Below, piece after piece: positions 1 through 6,494 of a stretch of DNA of 12,537 nucleotides (position 1 is the stretch's first letter; each line of letters begins with the position of its first letter). The stretch is from contig CAMPJF010000018.1 in assembly GCA_946886725.1 (NCBI GenBank), positions 1-12,537 on the forward strand. The letters are read 5' to 3'. The notes beneath the pieces are model-generated. The model had not been told where the DNA came from, made no database searches, and saw only the letters and a program-made list of their open reading frames with translations. The DNA is from an uncultured Candidatus Saccharibacteria bacterium. GTDB lineage: Bacteria > Patescibacteria > Saccharimonadia > Saccharimonadales > UBA6022. The translations under genes and the position numbers were made by a program.

Positions 1-326
1 ATCGGTTTGATAGCATTGTGACATTCCGTGCGTTGACGCGTAAGGAAGTCAGCAAGATATTTGACAACCTGATAAACGAATTGCAAGAACGTTTGATCCG
101 TAAGGGCATTCATCTTGTGATTAAGCCCGCTGCAAAAAGGCTGCTTATAGAAAAAGGCTACGATGAGAAGTTTGGCGCTAGACCACTACGACGTACAATT
201 CAGGATGAGCTGGAGCACGAGATTGCTGATGGGGTATTGTCAGGGGAATACGAAAAAGGGAGTGTCCTTGAAGTTGGTGCACAAAAGGGTAAAATAGTAG
301 TTGATGTTAAACACGAAACGGTCTAA
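1..326 (+). CDS. clpC: ClpC/ClpB-type AAA+ ATPase, C-terminal end (5' truncated)
   Basis: This is the last ~107 codons of a Hsp100 unfoldase; the reading frame is open from base 3 and the start lies outside the window. ClpC feeds unfolded substrates to the ClpP protease in the cytoplasm, whereas ClpB is a disaggregase. The visible part begins RFDSIVTFRAL, the typical end of the second AAA+ large domain. It continues into the D2 small domain, where GYDEKFGARPLRR (about window residues 54-66) is the sensor-2 motif whose arginines contact ATP. The choice of ClpC over ClpB rests on context: radA and a YacL-like gene follow, as in the clpC-radA-disA-yacL order of Bacillus. The short tail after the small domain does not settle it. 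Its last 23 bases overlap the ATG of the next gene, suggesting co-transcription. Confidence 0.9.
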   Translation, partial: RFDSIVTFRALTRKEVSKIFDNLINELQERLIRKGIHLVIKPAAKRLLIEKGYDEKFGARPLRRTIQDELEHEIADGVLSGEYEKGSVLEVGAQKGKIVVDVKHETV

Positions 327-1308
327 AGCACAGGGCTATATTGCAAGCCTTGTCGTAGTGCTACTTTCTGTCGTCGCGACAGTGTTTTTGCTGCTGAACC
401 GGCAGCAAATTATTGACCAAGTGTACGTTTGGCAATATCAGCCATCCACCGAAATTAGCGCTTTCTCAAGTCGTACGAGTATGAGTGATAGGGGTGAGTT
501 TTTGTTTTATGCGAGCCATCCTTCGATAGAAGAGTCTCAAGTATTCAACGAAAAGTGCGCTAAGATTGAACGAAGTGCGGCTATTCTTGGTTGTTACAAC
601 GGTCGAAATATCTATATTTATAATGTTAAAAATCCGAAATTGGATGGTATTCGTGAAGTGACGTCGGCGCACGAAATGCTACATGCCGCATATTTGCGAC
701 TAAGCGAAAAGGATCGACAAAAGGTTGATGTATTGGTCGAAGCAGAATACGCCAAGCTAAGTGACGATAAAGAATTTTCAGAACGAATGGCTTTTTATGC
801 TCGTACAGAACCAGGCGAACGTGACAACGAGCTCCATTCAATAATAGGCACAGAGGTAGCGGCGGTCAGTTCAGAGCTCGAGAATTATTATAAGCAGTAT
901 TTCAATGATCGCAGTAAAGTGGTCGCTCTGCATTCGCAGTATGCAAGCGTGTTTGCTTCATTGCAACTGCGCAGTGATGAACTGAGCGCGCAGTTAACTG
1001 TGCTGGCAGATGCTATAGAAGAAAATTCTGACGTGTATAATGTTCGCGTCAATCAGCTAAATCGTGATATTGCTGCATTTAACGCGCGTGCCAGTGGTGG
1101 CGAGTTCGAAACGCAGGAGCAGTTCGACGCCGAACGTGCGACATTAACCGCCCAGGTTGCAAGTCTCGATGAGCTGCGCGCTTCGATTAATGCAGACCGC
1201 GCGGCATACAATGATCTTCGCGAGGAGCTACTTAGTATTGCGAGTGAGTCGGATGCTTTAAATAGAAGCATTGACAGTAGTAGCTTGGCGCCAACGCCAA
1301 GCTTGTGA
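304..1308 (+). CDS. Membrane-anchored coiled-coil protein with HExxH motif (putative metallopeptidase)
   Basis: I do not recognise a named family. The 334-residue product has a short basic N-terminus (MLNTKRSK) and one hydrophobic segment at about residues 11-31 (IASLVVVLLSVVATVFLLL), so it is probably a signal-anchored protein with an extracytoplasmic body. Residues ~122-129 read AHEMLHAA, an HExxH zinc-peptidase signature. A downstream ELHSIIGTE segment (~176-184) offers a glutamate as a possible third ligand, as in gluzincins; this is inference. Residues ~205-320 are rich in A, E, L, R and Q and look like a long coiled coil, ending in a short S/P/T tail. ATG 304 is preferred over the adjacent TTG 301; neither has a convincing ribosome-binding site. 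The start overlaps the clpC end by 23 bp in another frame, so translation may be coupled. A role in surface protein turnover or wall remodelling is possible but unproven. Confidence 0.8.
   Translation: MLNTKRSKAQGYIASLVVVLLSVVATVFLLLNRQQIIDQVYVWQYQPSTEISAFSSRTSMSDRGEFLFYASHPSIEESQVFNEKCAKIERSAAILGCYNGRNIYIYNVKNPKLDGIREVTSAHEMLHAAYLRLSEKDRQKVDVLVEAEYAKLSDDKEFSERMAFYARTEPGERDNELHSIIGTEVAAVSSELENYYKQYFNDRSKVVALHSQYASVFASLQLRSDELSAQLTVLADAIEENSDVYNVRVNQLNRDIAAFNARASGGEFETQEQFDAERATLTAQVASLDELRASINADRAAYNDLREELLSIASESDALNRSIDSSSLAPTPSL
1282..1303 (+). other. 9-bp perfect hairpin spanning the last codons of the HExxH gene
   Basis: AGCTTGGCG (1282-1290), loop CCAA, then CGCCAAGCT (1295-1303) form a perfect inverted repeat two bases before the TGA stop. 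The 3' flank is only moderately T-rich (GCTTGTTGTT), so it is not a classical intrinsic terminator. It lies about 25 bp upstream of the radA -10 box and could weaken read-through or protect the mRNA 3' end. Confidence 0.45.
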
Positions 1309-1328
1309 TGGCTGCTTGTTGTTCCTGA

Positions 1329-1337
1329 TGATATAAT
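1329..1337 (+). promoter_or_regulatory. Extended -10 promoter of radA (leaderless type)
   Basis: TGATATAAT is a perfect TGn extended -10 joined to consensus TATAAT. No -35 is apparent 16-18 bp upstream. Only 7 nt separate the hexamer from the radA ATG, so the expected transcription start falls on or within a base or two of the start codon, giving a leaderless transcript. Confidence 0.7.
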
Positions 1338-1344
1338 GAACTAA

Positions 1345-2697
1345 ATGGCCAAAGCAAGAACTCAATTTATATGCCAAAACTGTGGGGCGTCGTATCCCAA
1401 ATGGACGGGTAAGTGTGATAACTGCGGCGAATGGAATACGCTTGTCGAACAGGCGGCGGCGAGCCAGGGTAAATCGGTTGTCGCGAAAAGTGCCACAAGT
1501 GGCCGAGTACTAACGCCGCAAACGATGCAGTCTATTGCGGTTGAGGAAACTGCACACCGCATGACGACTGGCTATACTGATTTAGATGCAGTGTTGGGTG
1601 GCGGTATCCTTCCGGGCGGCGTCATATTGATGGCTGGCCAGCCGGGTATCGGTAAGAGTACGCTGCTTTTACAGGTGGCAAGTGAAATTGGTAAAGCGAA
1701 CACGGTATTGTACGCGAGCGGCGAAGAGTCGGCGAGCCAGGTTAAGCTACGCGCAGAACGACTCGGGGCAAACACCCGCGAGCAACTGCATTTTGTAGCT
1801 AGTACGAGTGCGGATGACATAGCAGCGACAATACGTTCAGGCGCGTATAAGCTCGTTATTATCGATTCGATACAGACGCTAAGTCTCGATGAGATTACTT
1901 CTGCACCGGGCACCGTCAGTCAAATTACGAACAGCAGTAATGTCATTATTCGTGCCGCTAAAGAAGCCGGTGCGGCAGTAGTGCTGGTCGGGCATGTCAC
2001 GAAAGAGGGCAGTATCGCCGGGCCGAAAGTGCTCGAGCATTTAGTTGACGTGGTGTTGCAGTTTGAGGGTGATCGGTACGGTGGATTTAAAGTAGTTCGT
2101 GCAGTAAAAAACCGTTTTGGATCAACAAATGAAGCTGCTATTTTTGAAATGTACGAGCAAGGCTTGCGGGTTGTTGAAAATCCCTCCGCCGCATTACTTG
2201 CCGAGCGTCAAAATGCGGATGGATCTGTCGTGATGGCAACGCTTGAGGGAACTCGGCCGTTACTGGTCGAAATTCAGGCACTTGTCAATCCGACGAGTTT
2301 CGGCTATCCTAAACGTACAGCCTCGGGCTTTGATTTAAACCGACTTAATCTTTTGATTGCTGTCCTTGAACGGCGAACAAAACTGAATTTATCAGATAAA
2401 GACATCTATATAAATGTCGTGGGTGGACTGAAGTTGAACGATCCGGCGGCTGACCTTGCAATTTGCATGGCAATTGCCAGCGCGGCAGCCGGCAAGCGGC
2501 TTGGCGACGAAATCGTTGTCTTCGGCGAGATCGGTTTAGGCGGTGAAATCCGTAGCGTCCATAGTGCAGAACGTCGCGTCGCGGAAGCTAAGAAACTTGG
2601 ATTTACCAAGGCGATTGCACCAAAATTTGGGCAATCGGACTCATTTATCAAAGGTGTTGGCGATTTGCGCCAGGCCTTAATCGACTATTTACAGTAA
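1345..2697 (+). CDS. radA: DNA repair protein RadA (Sms)
   Basis: RadA is a cytoplasmic RecA-like, hexameric DNA motor that drives branch migration and helps process recombination intermediates. At 450 residues it has the usual length. It has an N-terminal C4 zinc finger (C10, C13, C24, C27). The RecA-like core has Walker A GQPGIGKST (98-106) and Walker B LVIIDS (170-175). The RadA signature KNRFGS is at 255-260. A C-terminal Lon-protease-like domain (~285-450) carries GGLKLNDPAADLA; the Lon catalytic serine is absent, as is normal for RadA. ATG 1345 is chosen because the zinc finger begins ten residues in and the promoter abuts it. It is followed after 19 nt by the PIN-TRAM gene, probably in one operon. 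The RadA-YacL neighbourhood matches Firmicutes, although disA is missing. Confidence 0.97.
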   Translation: MAKARTQFICQNCGASYPKWTGKCDNCGEWNTLVEQAAASQGKSVVAKSATSGRVLTPQTMQSIAVEETAHRMTTGYTDLDAVLGGGILPGGVILMAGQPGIGKSTLLLQVASEIGKANTVLYASGEESASQVKLRAERLGANTREQLHFVASTSADDIAATIRSGAYKLVIIDSIQTLSLDEITSAPGTVSQITNSSNVIIRAAKEAGAAVVLVGHVTKEGSIAGPKVLEHLVDVVLQFEGDRYGGFKVVRAVKNRFGSTNEAAIFEMYEQGLRVVENPSAALLAERQNADGSVVMATLEGTRPLLVEIQALVNPTSFGYPKRTASGFDLNRLNLLIAVLERRTKLNLSDKDIYINVVGGLKLNDPAADLAICMAIASAAAGKRLGDEIVVFGEIGLGGEIRSVHSAERRVAEAKKLGFTKAIAPKFGQSDSFIKGVGDLRQALIDYLQ

Positions 2698-2716
2698 TAG
2701 TTAGAAAGAAAACACA

Positions 2717-3679
2717 ATGGAATCATTTCAAACAATAATAATCATCGCGTTACTGGCGATTTTAGCTGAGGTAACCTACCTCGTTGTTAAATTACCGCGT
2801 CAGAATTTATCACGTCGCGCATCACGACCAATTCTTGTCGATACGTCAGTATTGATCGACGGAAGGATTATCGCAGTTGCGCAATCAGGCTTTATTGGCG
2901 ATACGTTAGTTATTCCACGCAGCGTTATTGGTGAGCTACAATTCCTTGCCGATAACGCGGATCACGACAAGCGTGCGCGCGCCCGATATGGCTTGGATGT
3001 CGTGAAGGAATTGCAGGCAATGCCACACCTTAAGGTAGAGATACTTCAGGATGGCAGCAAGGCGGAGGAAGGGGTTGATGAACGATTACTCACCCTTGCC
3101 AAGAAGCATAATGCAGCGGTCTGCACGATCGACTACAATTTGAACAAAGTAGCGGTCGTAGAAGGTATTACGGTGCTGAATGTGAATGAGCTTGCGCAGA
3201 GTTTGCGTATGGCGTATCTTCCCGGTGAAAAGATGTTACTAGAACTTGTCCAGAAAGGCCAGGATGCGCATCAGGGTGTCGGTTACCTTACTGATGGCAC
3301 GATGGTTGTTGTCGAGCATGCAAATAAAAACATCGGGCAAACGATCGAGATCGAGTTTATTCGTAGTCTGCAAACAGCTGCCGGTAAAATGATGTTTGCT
3401 AAGCCTGTTGACAAGCCTCAGCAGCCTGCGAAGACGGCAAAGCCTTTAGGTAAGCGTCCGGTAGTAGCGAACAAGGCTGAAGAGCCCGTGAGCGAGCCTC
3501 AGCAGCAAAAAGCGTATCATAGCGATGCGAAGGATCGTCGGTATGTAAAACGTAGTCCACAGCAAAAGCAGCAGCCACGCAGTAATAATGAAGCTCCACG
3601 ACAAACGCGTAGCAGTCGTCCGCGAACTTCGACACAGCGTGAAGCATCGTTGATTGATCTTGTTGAAAAACAGCAGTAG
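2717..3679 (+). CDS. YacL-like membrane-anchored PIN-TRAM protein
   Basis: The 320-residue product has one N-terminal hydrophobic segment (~5-25, IIIIALLAILAEVTYLVV). A PIN nuclease-fold domain follows (~38-160) with the expected acidic residues: D42 in VDTSVLIDGR, E73 in IGELQ, D121 in DERLL and D139 in TIDYN. A TRAM RNA-binding domain comes next (~168-228, GQDAHQGVGYLTDGTMVVVE). The order TM-PIN-TRAM is that of the YacL family. PIN domains are usually Mg2+-dependent RNases, and the substrate of this family is not established. Unlike the compact YacL core, the last ~90 residues form a low-complexity tail rich in Q, P, K, R and S, probably disordered and possibly nucleic-acid binding. The gene begins 19 nt after radA with only a weak AGAAAG purine stretch upstream, and ends 12 bp before a strong terminator. 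Confidence 0.93.
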   Translation: MESFQTIIIIALLAILAEVTYLVVKLPRQNLSRRASRPILVDTSVLIDGRIIAVAQSGFIGDTLVIPRSVIGELQFLADNADHDKRARARYGLDVVKELQAMPHLKVEILQDGSKAEEGVDERLLTLAKKHNAAVCTIDYNLNKVAVVEGITVLNVNELAQSLRMAYLPGEKMLLELVQKGQDAHQGVGYLTDGTMVVVEHANKNIGQTIEIEFIRSLQTAAGKMMFAKPVDKPQQPAKTAKPLGKRPVVANKAEEPVSEPQQQKAYHSDAKDRRYVKRSPQQKQQPRSNNEAPRQTRSSRPRTSTQREASLIDLVEKQQ

Positions 3680-3690
3680 AGTATAGATAT

Positions 3691-3724
3691 AAAAATACCA
3701 TTCCGTACGGAATGGTATTTTTTA
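3691..3724. terminator. Bidirectional intrinsic terminator
   Basis: AAAAATACCATTCCGT and its exact reverse complement (3691-3706 and 3707-3722) form a 32-bp perfect palindrome centred on GTAC. It has an A-run on the left and a T-run (six Ts) on the right, so it can act as a Rho-independent terminator on both strands. It sits between the converging PIN-TRAM (stop 3679) and PBP (stop 3740) genes, where a two-way terminator is expected. Confidence 0.93.
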
Positions 3725-3739
3725 TTTGATGTCTTTCGA

Positions 3740-6385
3740 CTAATCTTTAAAGTCGTGGTCTTTGGATTTTGTGGCAGTATAGAATACCGAATCGGTCACA
3801 GTGACGGTAATGGTCTGCGGTCCTTCGTTGGTGACGGTATATGTTGTCTTGAAGTTTCCGCCGGCTCCGCTAGCGGGTAATGTCGCAATGATAGTTCCGC
3901 CAACGCGGATCTCTACTGTCTGTAGCGGATTCTTACCTGCGGCGACATCAACGTCGATCGTTACGTTTTTTTTACCCGATGCACTAATGTTACCGATAGC
4001 TGGCTGTGCATCGCCACAAAGATGTATGTCATCATCTGCGTTTGGATTGTATCCGTCTGGAGCGATAAGAGAATCCTTCTTAGTGATAGGGTCATTTATC
4101 TTCTGAACGAAAATCTCTATCTTTGCGCCATCAGGAGTACAGTTGGTCGCTTTCTTTTTAGACACTTTATCGAACATCATCTTTGTGCCTGTCTGGGCTT
4201 GGGCTTTGTTGTACCAAGATGGGTACAGTTCGCCGTTTATTTTCTGCACGCCGGATGGCATAGTAAACCAGTCGCCACCATTTTCTGCATTCCATTTACC
4301 TTCGGTGCTATAAACTTCTTTGTGGGCATATTCCATGACCTGACCGATAATCTTCGCTGGAATAGAGGAGTTGCCATTCGTAAGAATACGCGTATCCGGA
4401 TTACCAAGCCATACGCCCATAGTAAGCGCCGGACTGTAGCTCATTGTCCAGATATCCTTCGGTTGTCCACCTTTATCAGATGTACCGGTTTTTGTCGCAG
4501 TTTTTACGCCAGGTACAGACAGCCCATAGAAGTTGCGTCCGTACAGTCCGGCGCGAGCATTGTCGTCACTAAGGATGTCGGCAATAATATAGGCCACTTG
4601 CGGGTCAAGTACGTTCTTGCTCTCGTCCTTATATTTTTTGATAATCTCGTTCTGGCTGTTTTTTACTTCTAGAACAGTACTGTAGGGTTTGTAGACGCCC
4701 ATGCGCCCTAATGAAGCAAATGAGTTAACTAGATCGATCTGTCGATTACCGCACCCACCAATTGCTGATGACAGCCCAACCTGCGCATCTGCACCTTGAG
4801 TACAGTAGTTAGTATTACCAAGGGCGCGAATTGTCGTCAACGTTGGTTCGATGCCCGCAACATGCATAGCCTTGACCGCAGGAACGTTTCGGGACAGCGC
4901 GAGCGAGCGGCGTATATTTATGCTGCCCATATACCTACCATCTGCATTCTTTAGTTGTGCGCCGTAAATTGCATTCATCGAATTGTCGTCGGAAAGCACC
5001 GAGCCACTGCCATAATTAGCCTTGCCTTCGCCCTGGTTATTGAATAGTTGTGCATAGACAAATGGTTTTATGGTTGAACCCGGTTGAATATAGGCAGTCG
5101 CCGCATTATCCTGACCAAATCCAGGATAGTTAAAGTCGCGACTTCCCATCATAGCGACAATTTGTCCGGTCTGCGTATCTTCGACGGTTGCAGCTCCGTT
5201 ATCAAAGCCGGCAAATGCAGGCGTCGATGATGCAAACATCGCATTCATGGATTCTTCGAGTTTATCTTGAATGCGGACATCAAGCGTGGTTTTGACGGTT
5301 AATCCGCCACGACCCACAGTTGTCTTGCCTAATTCGCGCTCGAGTTGTGCGCGGACCATCTGAACGAAGTGTGGTGCTTTTATACCCACATATGGATCGG
5401 AAGCGGGAACGATTGTATCTAGGATAGCGACTTTTTTCGCGTCTTCAGCTTGTGTTTTTGTAATCGAACCTACCTCAACCATACTATCGAGTACTTTATG
5501 CTGTCGCGAAATGAGCGCTTCATGACCAGCGACGTTGTATGGATCGTAAAGTCCGGGCTGATTTGGGATGGCTGCAAGTAAAGCCGCTTGCGGTAGTGTG
5601 ATGTCTTTTGCGTTAATACCAAAGTATGTCTGTGCGCCCGATTGAACGCCATTTCGCCGTCCACCGTACGGAGACTCGTTAAGGTATAGGTCGAGAATGC
5701 TATCTTTGTCGTACATGCGCTCTACTTCAACAGAAAGAATCATCTCTTTTATCTTACGTGGTACACCACCCAGACCGCGATCAGCCGCCTGATCGGCAAA
5801 AAAGACTTGCTTGACAAGCTGCTGTGTTAAGGTTGAGCCACCCTGGACGCTGCCACCGTTGGCGTTATTGATAAGCGAGCGAGTAATGCCACTAATACTG
5901 ATGCCGCCGTGCTTATAGAAGTCTCGATCCTCGATGGCAATGGTCGCATCCTTCATGTATTTGCTGATATCTTTGCCGTCGACGACTAATTTATAATTTC
6001 CATCGCCCTTGTCCTCCCATAAGAGAACATTGTTTCGGTCGTAGTATTTGGTGACGGTTGTCTGGACGCGTTTGCTGATTTCACCTGGTCGAATAGAATC
6101 GAGATCTTTGCGATAGTAGGCAAATAGAGCACCGACGGTCAAAACCATCATAAGCATACCGACTCCGGCAATTTTGAGAGCCATTATGCCACCTTTTTTA
6201 CTGAACCAATAGCCAAAGAAGTTTTTAGGTTTCATGCGGTGTAGTATTCGTTTAATCGGGTCTTTTGGTAAGGTCGCAAGATACTCTGCTTTTTTTCGAG
6301 AGTCGGCGTCGCGACGCGTCTTGTGTTTGCGCGTTAAATTAGAGTACACGCTTAGATTGCGTGATTTAAAAGGTTTTTTGGCCAC
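3740..6385 (-). CDS. Class A penicillin-binding protein (PBP1A-type, GT51 + transpeptidase)
   Basis: This bifunctional peptidoglycan synthase polymerises lipid II and cross-links stem peptides on the outer face of the membrane. The 881 residues begin with an unusually long, strongly basic cytoplasmic region (~1-65), then a transmembrane segment (~68-90). The GT51 glycosyltransferase domain (~105-290) has the catalytic glutamate E152 in AIEDRDFYKHGG and the motif GGSTLTQQLVKQ (182-193). The transpeptidase domain (~395-690) has all three motifs: SxxK S437-TI-K440, SxN S498-R-N500 and KTGT (632-635). A C-terminal beta-rich, Ig-like region (~795-870) follows and ends in a charged tail. The start is GTG at 6385 with a weak GGGA 10 nt upstream; the nearby ATG at 6401 is out of frame. 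It is transcribed divergently from tyrS and ends at the shared bidirectional terminator. It would be the target of beta-lactams. Confidence 0.96.
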   Translation of the reverse strand: MAKKPFKSRNLSVYSNLTRKHKTRRDADSRKKAEYLATLPKDPIKRILHRMKPKNFFGYWFSKKGGIMALKIAGVGMLMMVLTVGALFAYYRKDLDSIRPGEISKRVQTTVTKYYDRNNVLLWEDKGDGNYKLVVDGKDISKYMKDATIAIEDRDFYKHGGISISGITRSLINNANGGSVQGGSTLTQQLVKQVFFADQAADRGLGGVPRKIKEMILSVEVERMYDKDSILDLYLNESPYGGRRNGVQSGAQTYFGINAKDITLPQAALLAAIPNQPGLYDPYNVAGHEALISRQHKVLDSMVEVGSITKTQAEDAKKVAILDTIVPASDPYVGIKAPHFVQMVRAQLERELGKTTVGRGGLTVKTTLDVRIQDKLEESMNAMFASSTPAFAGFDNGAATVEDTQTGQIVAMMGSRDFNYPGFGQDNAATAYIQPGSTIKPFVYAQLFNNQGEGKANYGSGSVLSDDNSMNAIYGAQLKNADGRYMGSINIRRSLALSRNVPAVKAMHVAGIEPTLTTIRALGNTNYCTQGADAQVGLSSAIGGCGNRQIDLVNSFASLGRMGVYKPYSTVLEVKNSQNEIIKKYKDESKNVLDPQVAYIIADILSDDNARAGLYGRNFYGLSVPGVKTATKTGTSDKGGQPKDIWTMSYSPALTMGVWLGNPDTRILTNGNSSIPAKIIGQVMEYAHKEVYSTEGKWNAENGGDWFTMPSGVQKINGELYPSWYNKAQAQTGTKMMFDKVSKKKATNCTPDGAKIEIFVQKINDPITKKDSLIAPDGYNPNADDDIHLCGDAQPAIGNISASGKKNVTIDVDVAAGKNPLQTVEIRVGGTIIATLPASGAGGNFKTTYTVTNEGPQTITVTVTDSVFYTATKSKDHDFKD

Positions 6386-6417
6386 GTCGTATTTTTCCCA
6401 TAAGCAGTATTAGTATC

Positions 6418-6426
6418 ATTATAGCA
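6418..6426 (-). promoter_or_regulatory. Extended -10 promoter of the PBP gene
   Basis: On the minus strand the sequence reads TGCTATAAT, a TGn extended -10 with consensus TATAAT and no clear -35. The start codon is 32 nt further on, predicting a leader of about 25 nt with a weak GGGA ribosome-binding site. Confidence 0.65.
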
Positions 6427-6438
6427 TCATTTTCGCCG

Positions 6439-6461
6439 ATACCAGTGGTATTTTCTGGTAT
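6439..6461. promoter_or_regulatory. Operator-like half-site cluster in the PBP/tyrS divergent promoter region
   Basis: ATACCA (6439-6444) and TGGTAT (6446-6451) form a perfect palindrome around G6445. A second TGGTAT (6456-6461) follows exactly 10 bp after the first and overlaps the tyrS extended -10. The palindrome falls in the -35 region of the PBP promoter and just upstream of the tyrS -10, so a bound protein could affect both genes. The regulator is unknown. Part of the third half-site is explained by the -10 sequence itself. Confidence 0.4.
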
Positions 6462-6464
6462 ACT
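6456..6464 (+). promoter_or_regulatory. Extended -10 promoter of tyrS
   Basis: TGGTATACT is an extended -10 (TGn plus TATACT) without an obvious -35. Thirty nt separate it from the ATG, giving a short leader of about 24 nt, in contrast with the leaderless layout of other genes in this window. Confidence 0.6.
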
Positions 6465-6484
6465 TGCTGATAGTAATAACAGAT

Positions 6485-6490
6485 AGGAGA
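6485..6490 (+). promoter_or_regulatory. Strong Shine-Dalgarno of tyrS
   Basis: AGGAGA lies 4-5 nt before ATG 6495. It is the clearest Shine-Dalgarno sequence in the window and fixes the tyrS start. The other genes have weak or no such site. Confidence 0.85.
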
Positions 6491-6494
6491 CAAC

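Noticed and set aside
1306..1344. TGA as glycine (code 25), extending the HExxH protein 12 codons to a TAA just before radA
   Set aside because: No gene in the window uses in-frame TGA as a sense codon, and the genes are intact under the standard code, so TGA is best read as stop.
4022..4672. A 216-codon plus-strand open frame
   Set aside because: It lies antisense within the PBP gene, whose motifs are all in the minus-strand frame. The frame has no recognisable domain and no ribosome-binding site.
6386..6494. T-box or other riboswitch ahead of tyrS
   Set aside because: The whole intergenic gap is 109 bp and the predicted leader about 24 nt, too short for a T-box.
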